Assembly (NCBI GenBank): GCA_947446625.1
Contig: CANFIE010000050.1
Coordinates: 1-14,234 of the forward strand
Direction of reading: 5' to 3'
Length of the DNA stretch: 14,234 nucleotides
From: Acetobacteraceae bacterium
GTDB taxonomy: Bacteria > Pseudomonadota > Alphaproteobacteria > Acetobacterales > Acetobacteraceae
Shown: in pieces, positions 1-7,206 of the stretch
Position numbering within the stretch: position 1 is the stretch's first letter
How the letters are laid out: the number at the start of each line of letters is the position of its first letter
The notes under the pieces: model-generated
Database searches by the model: none
What the model was told of the DNA's origin: nothing
What the model saw: the letters and a program-made list of their open reading frames with translations, nothing else
Position numbers and translations under genes: made by a program

Positions 1-854
1 CCAATGGCGGCCAGCCGTGCGGCGCCCTTCGGCGCCGCCTCGGCAAAAAGCACGTTCAGCCGCGCCACGCGGGCGGGCGGCGTGCGCGCCGGCACCAGCG
101 CGGCAATCCACGCTTCGGCCCTGAAGCCGGGTAGCCCAGCTTCCTCCGGCGTCGGCACCTCGGGCAGCAGCGGGCTGCGCGTGGCCGCACCAATCACCAG
201 CGCGCGCACCGTGCCGCTGCGAATATGCGGCACGGAGGACGCCACCGGGTCGATCATCATGCTCGTCTCCCCGGTAATCACCGACTGCATGGCCGGGCCG
301 CCACCCCGATACGGCACATGCAGCATGTCCACCCCGGCGCTGGCCAGAAAGTTAATGCTACCCAGATGGATCGCACTGCCAATGCCGCCGCTGGCATAGG
401 CATACTTGCCCGGCTCGGCCCGCAGCATGGCCAGCCAGCCCGCCAGGTCCCGTACTGGCGAGGCCGCATTCACCACCACCACCTGCGCCAACGAACCCGG
501 CGCGTAAACGCCCACGAAATCCGCCACCGGGTCAAACGGCAGCCGTGCCACCAAGTGGGGTACAATGGCATGCGAACTGGAGGTGATGAGGATGGTGTGG
601 CCATCCGCCTCGGCCTTCGCCGCGGCTTCGGTGCCCACCACAATGCCGGCGCCGGTGCGGTTTTCCACCAGCACAGGCTGGCCAAGGATTTCCCCCAGCG
701 AGGCCGCCAGCACCCGCGCCGTAACATCGGTGCTGCCACCGGGCGCAAAGGGCACAATCACCCGCAACTGCCGATCAGGAAAGTTCTGTGCCACGGCCAA
801 GCCGGGCAGGGTCATGGCAAGCAAAAGCGCGGCAAGCAGGCGCAGGGTGAGCAT
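1..854 (-). CDS. Tripartite tricarboxylate transporter (Bug/TctC-family) substrate-binding protein, partial (3' end off window)
   Basis: Periplasmic solute-binding protein that would capture a small carboxylate or similar solute for a TctAB-type permease. Translating the minus strand gives about 284 residues with no stop before the window edge. The family is usually about 320 aa, so roughly 35-40 C-terminal residues are missing. It begins with a Sec-type signal peptide (LTLRLLAALLLAMTLPGLAVAQ, cleavage near AVA-Q). Family hallmarks follow: IVPFAPGGSTDVTARVLA, then PVLVENRTGAG, then HVPYRGGGPAM. The start at 854 is chosen because minus-strand GAGGA (plus positions 862-866) sits 7 nt upstream of it. 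The in-frame ATG at 860 would have only 1 nt of spacing. The gene is divergent from the second binding protein at 980. The ligand cannot be told from sequence, and no TctA or TctB gene is visible. Family assignment is secure. Confidence 0.9.
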   Translation of the reverse strand, partial: MLTLRLLAALLLAMTLPGLAVAQNFPDRQLRVIVPFAPGGSTDVTARVLAASLGEILGQPVLVENRTGAGIVVGTEAAAKAEADGHTILITSSSHAIVPHLVARLPFDPVADFVGVYAPGSLAQVVVVNAASPVRDLAGWLAMLRAEPGKYAYASGGIGSAIHLGSINFLASAGVDMLHVPYRGGGPAMQSVITGETSMMIDPVASSVPHIRSGTVRALVIGAATRSPLLPEVPTPEEAGLPGFRAEAWIAALVPARTPPARVARLNVLFAEAAPKGAARLAAI

Positions 855-861
855 GGGCATT

Positions 862-866
862 TCCTC
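862..866 (-). promoter_or_regulatory. Ribosome binding site of the left-end binding protein
   Basis: Minus-strand GAGGA lies 7 nt before the ATG at 854 and 1 nt before the in-frame ATG at 860. It therefore supports the inner start. Confidence 0.55.
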
Positions 867-877
867 GGGGCTTTCGA

Positions 878-906
878 CCAGCATGCCGCAATTCACCCCA
901 TGCTGG
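878..906. promoter_or_regulatory. Perfect inverted repeat in divergent promoter region (candidate operator)
   Basis: CCAGCATG (878-885) and CATGCTGG (899-906) are perfect reverse complements separated by 13 nt. Their centres are 21 bp apart, about two helical turns, which is the geometry of a dimeric repressor or activator site. The repeat lies between two divergent binding-protein genes (starts at 854 and 980). A weak plus-strand promoter could be TGGCCA (904-909), 17 nt, TATCCT (927-932). If so, the right arm overlaps its -35. No regulator gene is adjacent in the window, so the binding protein is unknown. The repeat is seen directly; its function is inferred. Confidence 0.4.
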
Positions 907-979
907 CCAGCGCCGCCCGGCGCCCCTATCCTACCCGCAAGCGCCAGCAAGGCGCGGCAATACGCAGGGAGGAACCAGG

Positions 980-1948
980 ATGCGCCGTCGCCATCTGCTG
1001 CTCGGGGCTGCGCTCAGCCCACCCGCCGCCTGGCCCGCCTTCGGGCAGGCCGAGTTCCCCGACCATCCCATCACCATCGTGCTCGGCTATGCGCCGGGCG
1101 GCCTGACCGATGTGGTCACCCGCCAGGCCACCGAGCCGATGCAGCGCGTGCTGGGCCGCCCGCTGCTGGTGGAAAACCGCACCGGCGGCGCCACCGCCGT
1201 CGCCTCCACCTACGTCGCCCAGGCGCGGCCCGATGGCTACACCCTGCTCATGGGCACCTCGTCGCTGGCCATCAACCCCACGCTGCAACCCAACCTGACC
1301 CCGCGCGACCCCGTGGCCGCCTTCGCCCCCATCGGGCCGTTCTGCTACAGCGCCCAGGTGTTGCTGGTGCGCGCCGGGCTGCCGGTTCGCACCATCGCCG
1401 AGTTCATCGCCTATGCCCGCGCCCGTCCAGGCCAACTCAACTTCGCCAATTCCGGCAATGGCGCGGTCAACCACCTGCTGGCCGTCATGTTCAACCGCGC
1501 CGCCGGTATCACCGCCTCCAACGTGCCCTATCGCGGCGCCACCCCGGGGCTGACCGACCTGCGCGCCGGCACCGTGGATGCCACCTTCGCCACGCCGCAG
1601 GACTGCCAGCCCCTGGTGCAGGACGGTGCCGCCCGCATGCTCGCTGTCTCATCCCGAGACCGCCTGGCCCTGCTACCGGCACTCCCCGCCCTGGCCGAAA
1701 GCATCCCCGGCTTCCACGGCGTCTTCTCCGTCTGGCTCTTTGCCCCCGCCGGCACGCCTGAACCGATCATCGCCAAGCTCAGCGCCGCCCTGGCCGCTGC
1801 CAAGGCAGACCCCGGCCTGCGCGAACGCGCCGCCGCCGGTGCCGTGGTGCTGGTGCCTGGCGGCCCGGCAGAACTCGCCGCCGAAATGCGCGCCGAAGCC
1901 GCGACCTGGGGCCGGCTGATCCGCGACGCCGAGATCAAGCCGGACTGA
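980..1948 (+). CDS. Tripartite tricarboxylate transporter (Bug/TctC-family) substrate-binding protein
   Basis: Complete 322-aa periplasmic binding protein, the normal length for the Bug family. The N-terminus MRRRHLLLGAALSPPAAWPA is a short export signal with a twin-arginine-like RRRHLL stretch, and cleavage is likely near GQA. The mature part has ITIVLGYAPGGLTDVVTRQ, RPLLVENRTGG and ASNVPYRGATPGL. These match the ligand-binding loops of the family and align by eye with the neighbouring divergent protein. The start is fixed by GGAGG (968-972), 7 nt before the ATG. The gene ends 18 nt before the convergent flavin monooxygenase gene. It probably delivers an organic acid to a membrane pair encoded elsewhere; such orphan binding proteins are common in Acetobacteraceae and Burkholderiales. 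The ligand cannot be predicted. Confidence 0.92.
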   Translation: MRRRHLLLGAALSPPAAWPAFGQAEFPDHPITIVLGYAPGGLTDVVTRQATEPMQRVLGRPLLVENRTGGATAVASTYVAQARPDGYTLLMGTSSLAINPTLQPNLTPRDPVAAFAPIGPFCYSAQVLLVRAGLPVRTIAEFIAYARARPGQLNFANSGNGAVNHLLAVMFNRAAGITASNVPYRGATPGLTDLRAGTVDATFATPQDCQPLVQDGAARMLAVSSRDRLALLPALPALAESIPGFHGVFSVWLFAPAGTPEPIIAKLSAALAAAKADPGLRERAAAGAVVLVPGGPAELAAEMRAEAATWGRLIRDAEIKPD

Positions 1949-1954
1949 ACCGCC

Positions 1955-1975
1955 CGGCGCCTCGCCTCAGCGCCG
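1955..1975. terminator. GC-rich hairpin between convergent genes (weak terminator candidate)
   Basis: CGGCGC (1955-1960) and GCGCCG (1970-1975) form a perfect 6-bp stem with a 9-nt loop. It spans the 18-nt gap between the binding-protein stop and the monooxygenase stop. It has no T-tract on either strand, so intrinsic termination is doubtful. Such stems also arise by chance at this GC content. Confidence 0.25.
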
Positions 1976-3205
1976 TACGCTCCAGCTTGCGCGCCCATTC
2001 AGCACCGCCGGGTCCATGCCAGCGGTGCGCTTGTAGCTCATGATCACCGCCTCAAGCTCGGCGTGGCTGGCCACATCCTCCAGGCGCTCAAAGCCACCTG
2101 GGGCGCGCTCATGCACAATATCCATCACCCGGTCCGGGCCGTCGCCCCGATTGGCCTGCACCACGGCGGCGGTGGCGGGCCGGCGCTCGGCCTCGTAGCG
2201 CGCCAGCCCGGCCTGCCAATCTGGCGCCGTGGCCAGCTCCCGCGCCAAAATCCGCGCATCCAATATCGTCTGCGACGCCCCATTGGAGCCAATCGGGTAC
2301 ATCGGGTGCGCCGCATCGCCCAGCAGCGTGGCGCGGCCCTTGGTCCACCACGGCAGCGGGTCGCGGTCCACCATGGGAAATTCATACACCGCCTCGGCCG
2401 AGCGGATCAGCGCCGGCACATTCAGCCAGCCGAAATCCCACTCCTCGAACAGCGGCAGGAATTTGCCAATCTCCGCCGGCCGGTTCCAATCCTCCCGCGC
2501 CCACAGCGTCTCGGTCGGAAAGCGCTGCTCCGCAATCCAGTTCACCAGGCTCTGCCCATCAGCGGTGCGGCCAATGGGGTAGCAGACGAATTTCTGGTCA
2601 CGGTGCCCGGCCTGCACCATGGAAGCGCCGCTCAAGTAATCCGGCGCCACCGAGGTTGCCCGCCACAGCAGCGCGCCATTCCATTTCGGCACGCCCTCGT
2701 CGGGGAAAAACCCCTGCCGCACCACGCTATGAATGCCATCCGCCGCCACCAGCACATCGCCCTGTGCCGTACTGCCATCGGCAAAATGGGCGGTCACGCC
2801 CGCAGCGTCCTGCTCAAACCCCAGCAGCCGCTGCCCGGCCCGCACCTTGTCCGCGCCCAGCCGCGCCGTTGCCGCCTGCCACAGCATCATCTGCAACCGC
2901 CCGCGATGCACGCTGTACTGCGGCCAGTCATACCCCGCCGCCACGCCACGCGGCTCCCGCCAGATCACCTGGCCAAAGCGGTTGGCATAGACGAATTCCC
3001 GCGTGGCAATGCCAATCCCGGCCAATTCATCACCCAGCCCCAGTTCAATCAACTCGCGCACGCTGTGCGGTTGCAGGTTGATGCCAACCCCCAGCGGCCG
3101 CACCTCGGCGTTCGCCTCATGCACGGAGCAGTCAATGCCCGCTGCATGCAGCGAAAGCGCCGCGCTCAACCCGCCAATGCCGCCACCAATCACCAATACT
3201 CGCAT
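1967..3205 (-). CDS. FAD-dependent monooxygenase, PhzS-like (flavin-dependent oxidoreductase)
   Basis: 412-aa class A flavoprotein monooxygenase. It would use NAD(P)H and O2 to hydroxylate, or oxidatively decarboxylate, an aromatic substrate in the cytoplasm. The FAD dinucleotide motif GGGIGG is at residues 7-12, with the ribose-binding acid in VHEAN (E30). The DG motif is in LVAADGIHSVVR (about 152-163). The GD motif is in LLGDAAHPMYPIGSNGAS (about 294-311). Several stretches closely resemble Pseudomonas PhzS as I recall it: EVRPLGVGINLQP, REPRGV, YSVHRG, SLVNWI and YEFPMVDRDPLP. An AGGAG lies about 9 nt before the ATG at 3205. The gene is 29 nt downstream of a methyltransferase gene on the same strand, so the two are probably cotranscribed. 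No phenazine core genes are present, so the substrate is unknown. Family call is firm; the exact reaction is not. Confidence 0.9.
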   Translation of the reverse strand: MRVLVIGGGIGGLSAALSLHAAGIDCSVHEANAEVRPLGVGINLQPHSVRELIELGLGDELAGIGIATREFVYANRFGQVIWREPRGVAAGYDWPQYSVHRGRLQMMLWQAATARLGADKVRAGQRLLGFEQDAAGVTAHFADGSTAQGDVLVAADGIHSVVRQGFFPDEGVPKWNGALLWRATSVAPDYLSGASMVQAGHRDQKFVCYPIGRTADGQSLVNWIAEQRFPTETLWAREDWNRPAEIGKFLPLFEEWDFGWLNVPALIRSAEAVYEFPMVDRDPLPWWTKGRATLLGDAAHPMYPIGSNGASQTILDARILARELATAPDWQAGLARYEAERRPATAAVVQANRGDGPDRVMDIVHERAPGGFERLEDVASHAELEAVIMSYKRTAGMDPAVLNGRASWSVRR

Positions 3206-3234
3206 GGCCTGCGTCTCCTGCCCTTGGCGTCAGT

Positions 3235-4092
3235 TTACCCCAGCTTGCGCGCCGCCAGCACCCGGTAGCGCACCGCGCCGCGCCGCAGCAGGGTTTCCAG
3301 CGTCATGCCGCCAATGTCGGCTTCCTCGCGCAGCCCTCGCCCCAGCAGCCCCAGCCAGAAGGCGCGGCGCCGTTGCCGGGCCAGTGGCGCGGCCAACTCC
3401 TCGGCACTGCGCGCCAGGGTCAACTCGGTCAAATCCGCCTCGCGCACCAATTCCAGCCCGGCGGCGGCCATGTGCCCCAGCCAGCCCTGCCGGCTGGGTG
3501 CCACCGGGCAGCGCCACAGGCGCTTGAACACCGCCACATCCCGCATCGCATCAGCTGGCAGGTTCTCCTCCGGCATGTCGTCCACCATCACCATATGGCC
3601 GCCCGGGCGCAGTGCCCCGGCCAGATTGGCCATGGTCCGCGCCGGGTCGGCGCTGTGGATCAGGCTCTCAATCCCCACCACCAGGTCAAACTCGCCGGGC
3701 AGCGGGTCGTCATAGCTCTGCACCGCAATGCTGAAGCGCTCGGTCAGCCCGCGCCGCTCGGCTTCCAGCCGGCCACGCCGGGCCTGCACCTCGCTCAGCG
3801 TCACGCCCAGCCATTGCCCGCCCATTTGCGGCAACAGGTCCAGCGCGGTGGCGCCATAGCCGCAGCCGGCATCCAGCACGCGCGGCTCGGCCGGCAAGTC
3901 CAGCCCCTCCAGCATCAGCCGATGCACCAGCATCGGGCTGGTCGGGCCGCCGGCAGGGTCGCGCAGCGCCCTGTGCACCGGCTGGGCCTGGTTATCCTGC
4001 TCGCGCCGGTGGTTGCGCATCGCCTCCAGCCGGTCCAGCCAGCGATAGTAGCGCACCACCCGGCGGCGTTGCTTCTCAGCCTGAATGTCCAT
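3235..4092 (-). CDS. Class I SAM-dependent methyltransferase
   Basis: 285-aa cytosolic methyltransferase. Motif I, RVLDAGCGYG, is at residues 71-80 and binds S-adenosylmethionine. GVTLSEVQ (about 96-103) follows as the second strand. FDLVVGIESLIHSAD (135-149) is the motif IV region, and LRPGGHMVMVDD (161-172) is the post-motif strand. The IESLIH pattern resembles small-molecule N-, C- or O-methyltransferases of the tocopherol/dimethylglycine type rather than rRNA or protein methylases. An Arg-rich helical N-terminus of about 50 residues precedes the fold. The ATG at 4092 has only a distant GAGG upstream, so the start is less certain than the frame. It is the first gene of a two-gene unit with the PhzS-like monooxygenase, suggesting that both act on one aromatic compound. 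It is not of the PhzM type, which has a longer, dimeric O-methyltransferase architecture. Confidence 0.88.
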   Translation of the reverse strand: MDIQAEKQRRRVVRYYRWLDRLEAMRNHRREQDNQAQPVHRALRDPAGGPTSPMLVHRLMLEGLDLPAEPRVLDAGCGYGATALDLLPQMGGQWLGVTLSEVQARRGRLEAERRGLTERFSIAVQSYDDPLPGEFDLVVGIESLIHSADPARTMANLAGALRPGGHMVMVDDMPEENLPADAMRDVAVFKRLWRCPVAPSRQGWLGHMAAAGLELVREADLTELTLARSAEELAAPLARQRRRAFWLGLLGRGLREEADIGGMTLETLLRRGAVRYRVLAARKLG

Positions 4093-4143
4093 GCTGCACC
4101 CATCCTCGCTGCCCCTTGCGCTCTACGGTGCGCCCGCAACGAA

Positions 4144-4164
4144 GGCAATGGTGACGCCATCGCC
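4144..4164. promoter_or_regulatory. Imperfect inverted repeat between divergent methyltransferase and mmsB genes
   Basis: GGCAATGG (4144-4151) and CCATCGCC (4157-4164) flank a 5-nt centre and pair at 7 of 8 positions. The repeat lies in the 116-bp divergent gap, 45 bp upstream of the mmsB start and 52 bp upstream of the methyltransferase start. That is a plausible position for an operator acting on either gene. I found no convincing -35/-10 pair around it. Confidence 0.3.
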
Positions 4165-4193
4165 GCGCGGTTCTAACCTCCGCCCAACGGCTC

Positions 4194-4199
4194 AGGAGG
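4194..4199 (+). promoter_or_regulatory. Strong ribosome binding site deciding the mmsB start
   Basis: AGGAGG lies 9 nt before the ATG at 4209 but only 3 nt before the in-frame ATG at 4203. Spacing therefore favours 4209. Confidence 0.6.
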
Positions 4200-4208
4200 A
4201 ACATGGCC

Positions 4209-5087
4209 ATGGCACGCGTTGGTTTTATCGGTCTCGGCAACATGGGCGGCCACATGGCCCGCAACCTGCTCAAGGCAGGGCATGAGGTCATTGGCTTCGA
4301 CCTTTCCGCCTCGGCGCTGGAAGCCTTCGTGGCCGCGGGCGGCAAGCCGGCGCGCAGCGGGGTGGAGGCAGCCCAGGGCGCCGAATTCCTCGTCACCATG
4401 CTGCCCGCCGGCCAGCATGTGCGTGATACCTACCTGACCCAATCCGGCCTGGCCGCCGCCACCGCCCCTGGCGCCATCCTCATCGACAGTTCCACCATCG
4501 ATGTTGCCACAGCCCGCGAAGTGGCCGCCGCCATGCCGCGCCCGATGCTGGATGCCCCGGTTTCCGGCGGCACCATGGGCGCCGAGAACGGCACGCTCGC
4601 CTTCATGGTCGGCGGCCCGAAGGACGCCTTCGACAAGGCCCAGCCCATCTTCCAGGCCATGGGCAAAACCATTGTGCATTGCGGCGGCCCCGGCAACGGC
4701 CAGGTGGTCAAGGCCTGCAACAACATGATGCTCGCCGTCACCATGATCGGCACCTGTGAGGCCTTCATCATGGCCGAGAATCTCGGTGTCTCGGCGCAAA
4801 CCCTGTTCGATGTCACCAGCAAGGCCACGGCGCAGAGCTGGGCCATCACCAGCTATTGCCCGGTGCCCGGCCCGGTGCCCACCAGCCCGGCCAATCGTGG
4901 CTACACCCCGGGCTTTGCCGCCGCGCTGATGCACAAGGACCTCGGCCTGGCCCAGCAGGCCGCAGCCGATGCCAATATGCAGGCCAGCATGGGTGCGCAG
5001 GCCTTGGCGTTCTACCAGCGATTCGTTGCCGAAGGCGGTGGCGGCAAGGATTTTTCCGGCATCATCGAGATGCTGCGAAAGGGTTAA
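4209..5087 (+). CDS. mmsB: 3-hydroxyisobutyrate dehydrogenase
   Basis: 292-aa beta-hydroxyacid dehydrogenase, the usual length for MmsB. It oxidises 3-hydroxyisobutyrate to methylmalonate semialdehyde with NAD+ in valine catabolism. The N-terminal Rossmann motif FIGLGNMGGHMARNL (residues 6-20) binds the cofactor. The substrate signature DAPVSGGTMGAENGTL is at 115-130. The catalytic lysine is K168 in GNGQVVKACNN, with N172 four residues on. The C-terminal all-helical half carries MHKDLGLAQ (241-249), typical of true HIBADHs. The ATG at 4203 is an alternative start adding two residues. The other valine genes (mmsA, acyl-CoA dehydrogenase, enoyl-CoA hydratase) are not in this window, so the gene appears to stand alone. 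Related tartronate semialdehyde or GLYR-type reductases are possible, but the signature fits HIBADH best. Confidence 0.9.
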   Translation: MARVGFIGLGNMGGHMARNLLKAGHEVIGFDLSASALEAFVAAGGKPARSGVEAAQGAEFLVTMLPAGQHVRDTYLTQSGLAAATAPGAILIDSSTIDVATAREVAAAMPRPMLDAPVSGGTMGAENGTLAFMVGGPKDAFDKAQPIFQAMGKTIVHCGGPGNGQVVKACNNMMLAVTMIGTCEAFIMAENLGVSAQTLFDVTSKATAQSWAITSYCPVPGPVPTSPANRGYTPGFAAALMHKDLGLAQQAAADANMQASMGAQALAFYQRFVAEGGGGKDFSGIIEMLRKG

Positions 5088-5242
5088 ACTTTCCCGCAAA
5101 CATCGGCGATTTCCTCCAGTCTTCGCATTGCAATCTGTTTGACGAATTTGTGAAGTCGCAAGCAGGCCGGAATGCGTCACAAGAGGGGGGTGAATCGCCA
5201 GCGCCACACCTGCCCGCCATGGGCTGACCAAAGGGTCCCACA
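5088..5242. promoter_or_regulatory. AT-enriched intergenic region upstream of the histidine kinase
   Basis: This 155-bp gap is clearly less GC-rich than its surroundings: about 47% over its first 73 bp by hand count, against roughly 70% elsewhere. It contains an 8-bp palindrome ATTGCAAT (5127-5134) and a -35-like TTGACG (5139-5144). I could not find a matching -10 at 16-18 nt, nor an EcfG-type GGAAC/CGTT pair. It probably holds the kinase promoter, but the exact element is not identified. No coding or RNA feature is seen. Confidence 0.35.
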
Positions 5243-6307
5243 ATGGGAATCGCCATGAGGGCTCACCTCCCGGCGGACCTGCGGGAAGCCATGCCCCCGC
5301 CCAGCGGCGCCAGCACCATGGCGTCGTTGGTTGAGGTTGTGCCAGCGGCGATGCTGCTACTCGACCCCGCGGATCTCTCCGTGGTGGCGGGCAATGCCGA
5401 AGCCTGCAGGTTGCTGGCGCCGGGTGGGGCTGAACTGGCCACCGCCTGGCTCCGTGTTCTCGCGGCCAATCAGGGCGCACGGCTGGCCCAGTTGCTGCGC
5501 GGCGGAAGCGCCGGCTGCTTCGAGGCCACGCTGCAGCCCAGCGGCGCCCCGGCCATCGAAGCACAGCTTCGCGCCCGTATTGCCCCGGTGGAAGACCGCC
5601 CGCTGCTGGCCGTCACCATTGAGGATATCACCGGCCGCAAGCAGTCCCTGGCAGCGCAATTGGCCGCCGAGCAGGACCGCGCCCTGCTGCTGCGTGAACT
5701 CGACCACCGGGTGCGCAACCTCTTCGCAGTCATCGCGGGGCTGGTCACCTTCTCCGCCCGTGGCGCCTCCAACCCGCAGGCCATGCGCGCCACGCTGCTG
5801 GGCCGGATTGACGCCCTGGCCCGCGCGCATGACCTGGTGCGCCCCGCCCTGGCCGGCGCCACCCCGCCCGGCACGGCCGACAGCACCCGCCACTGCACCT
5901 CGCTGCATATGCTGGTGGAGGCATTGCTGGCCCCCTTCCGCATTGGCGGAGACGTGCCGCGCCTGACCATCGAGGGTGAGGATGTGCCGATTGGCGGCCT
6001 GGCCGCGCCGCCTTTGGCCCTGGCCCTGCATGAACTGGCCACCAACGCCGTGCGCCACGGCGCCCTGGCCGAAGCCGGTGGCCGCCTGACCTTGCGCTGG
6101 GTGCTGGATGAACCCACCGGCCAACTGCACCTGACCTGGCAGGAAGCCGCGCCCGGCGGCCATGAGGCCCCCGCCGCCAGCCCGGGCGTGGGTCAGCGTC
6201 TGGTGACCACCTGCGCCCAGCAACTGGGTGGTGATGCCAGCTTCAACTGGCGGGCCGACGGCTTGCTGGTGAGCATGGCCATTCCGCTGGAACGCCTGCT
6301 CGGTTGA
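5243..6307 (+). CDS. HWE-family sensor histidine kinase with N-terminal PAS-like domain
   Basis: 354-aa soluble-looking kinase with no transmembrane segment, so it probably senses a cytoplasmic signal. Residues about 27-133 look PAS-like, ending in the typical VTIEDITGRKQ. A short helix then leads to the phospho-acceptor box LLLRELDHRVRNLFAVIAGL, with H155 as the likely phosphorylated histidine. The catalytic domain has the N box ALHELATNAVRHGAL (261-275) with the diagnostic His263. It also has LTWQE (298-301 region), the W-x-E that gives the HWE family its name. PGVGQRLV (about 314-321) is the glycine-rich lid. No response regulator lies beside it, so the partner is encoded elsewhere. Ribosome-binding sequences are weak for both the ATG at 5243 and the in-frame ATG at 5255, so the N-terminus may be 4 residues shorter. 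The family call is strong; the signal is unknown. Confidence 0.9.
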   Translation: MGIAMRAHLPADLREAMPPPSGASTMASLVEVVPAAMLLLDPADLSVVAGNAEACRLLAPGGAELATAWLRVLAANQGARLAQLLRGGSAGCFEATLQPSGAPAIEAQLRARIAPVEDRPLLAVTIEDITGRKQSLAAQLAAEQDRALLLRELDHRVRNLFAVIAGLVTFSARGASNPQAMRATLLGRIDALARAHDLVRPALAGATPPGTADSTRHCTSLHMLVEALLAPFRIGGDVPRLTIEGEDVPIGGLAAPPLALALHELATNAVRHGALAEAGGRLTLRWVLDEPTGQLHLTWQEAAPGGHEAPAASPGVGQRLVTTCAQQLGGDASFNWRADGLLVSMAIPLERLLG

Positions 6308-6311
6308 GCTC

Positions 6312-7202
6312 TCAGGCGCGCCAGCGCCGATGCATCCACAAATACTGGCCGGGATATTCCCGTACCCAGCCGGCAATCACGTCATTCATCATCTGCGTGG
6401 CGCCGGCCACATCCACCTTGCCCTCCGCATCGCGTGGCAGGTCCAGCGCCTCGGTCATTTCCAGCCGAAACCGCCCGCCCGGCAGCCGAATGGCTCGCGC
6501 CCCATGCACAGGGCAGTCATGCCGCCGCGCCAGTTGCGCCACCAGCGGGTTGGCAAAGGCCGGCCGGCCCAAAAACTCAATCTTCGGCCCTCGGCTGAAA
6601 TGCTGGTCCACCAGCATCCCCACCAACTCGCCTTCCTCCAGCGCCTCGGTCATCCGGCGCGGCGCCAGCAGGCCGGCGGCAATCAGCTTGCCCATCATAC
6701 CGCGCCGCAGCCGCAGAATTTCCTCCGCCACCACCGGGTTGTTCGGCGTGCGGTACAGCACCGCCGAGGCCACGCCATGCCGCGCCGGCACCAGCGCCGG
6801 CAATTCCCAATTGGCCAGATGCGCGCTGAACAGCAGCACCGCGCCGCTGCCGCGCAGCGCCTCGGTCCGCGCCACCACCTCGGGCGCCGCCAGAATGCGG
6901 CCATCCGGGTCCGGATGCTGCGGGTTGAAGTCATACATCCGGCCCAGATGCACGTATTCGCAGGCCACCCGGCCCAGATTGTCCCAGGCCTCGCGCACAA
7001 TGCGCCGGTGCGCTGCGTCATCCATCTCGGGGAAGGCGGCGCGCACATTCTCCAGCGCAATGCGCTGCTGCTTCAGCAGCGGGCCAATGCTGCGCGCCAG
7101 AAAACCGCCCAGCGCCGTAGCGCGGTCCGGCCCCAGGGCGCGAATGCAGCCAAACCCCGCACGCAGCAGCAGGGCTACCAGCCGGGCCAGAAGCGGGTGC
7201 AT
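6312..7202 (-). CDS. lpxXL: Lipid A acyltransferase (LpxXL-type, HtrB/LpxL family)
   Basis: 296-aa inner-membrane acyltransferase of the lysophospholipid acyltransferase-like (HtrB) family. It would move an acyl chain from acyl-ACP onto the lipid A precursor on the cytoplasmic face. The N-terminal 20 residues form a hydrophobic, Arg-flanked membrane anchor. The catalytic HX4E motif is HLANWE, H128 and E133. RTPNNP (151-156) and VGMLVDQHFSRG (about 194-205) match the conserved acceptor and acyl-binding blocks of LpxL/LpxM proteins. It is the last gene of a six-gene operon that begins with acpXL, so its donor is probably a very-long-chain acyl-AcpXL rather than lauroyl-ACP. It starts 4 nt after the adh2XL stop with no obvious ribosome binding site of its own, suggesting translational coupling. 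The stop is 4 nt from the convergent kinase stop. Confidence 0.9.
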   Translation of the reverse strand: MHPLLARLVALLLRAGFGCIRALGPDRATALGGFLARSIGPLLKQQRIALENVRAAFPEMDDAAHRRIVREAWDNLGRVACEYVHLGRMYDFNPQHPDPDGRILAAPEVVARTEALRGSGAVLLFSAHLANWELPALVPARHGVASAVLYRTPNNPVVAEEILRLRRGMMGKLIAAGLLAPRRMTEALEEGELVGMLVDQHFSRGPKIEFLGRPAFANPLVAQLARRHDCPVHGARAIRLPGGRFRLEMTEALDLPRDAEGKVDVAGATQMMNDVIAGWVREYPGQYLWMHRRWRA

Positions 7203-7206
7203 GGCG

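Noticed and set aside
2063..3268. 401-aa plus-strand open frame antisense to the PhzS-like gene
   Set aside because: The His/Arg/Pro-rich composition is the reverse-strand echo of the monooxygenase, with no ribosome binding site or family motif.
5169..5197. Possible EcfG-type promoter (GGAAT start) before the kinase
   Set aside because: GGAAT is followed at 16-17 nt by no CGTT-like -10, so it does not meet the consensus.
5105..5199. Distant 7-bp inverted arms GGCGATT and AATCGCC
   Set aside because: They are separated by about 81 nt with no other pairing between them; likely chance.
4173..5564. 463-aa minus-strand open frame across mmsB and the kinase start
   Set aside because: It spans two well-supported plus-strand genes and an intergenic gap, and has no domain-like sequence.
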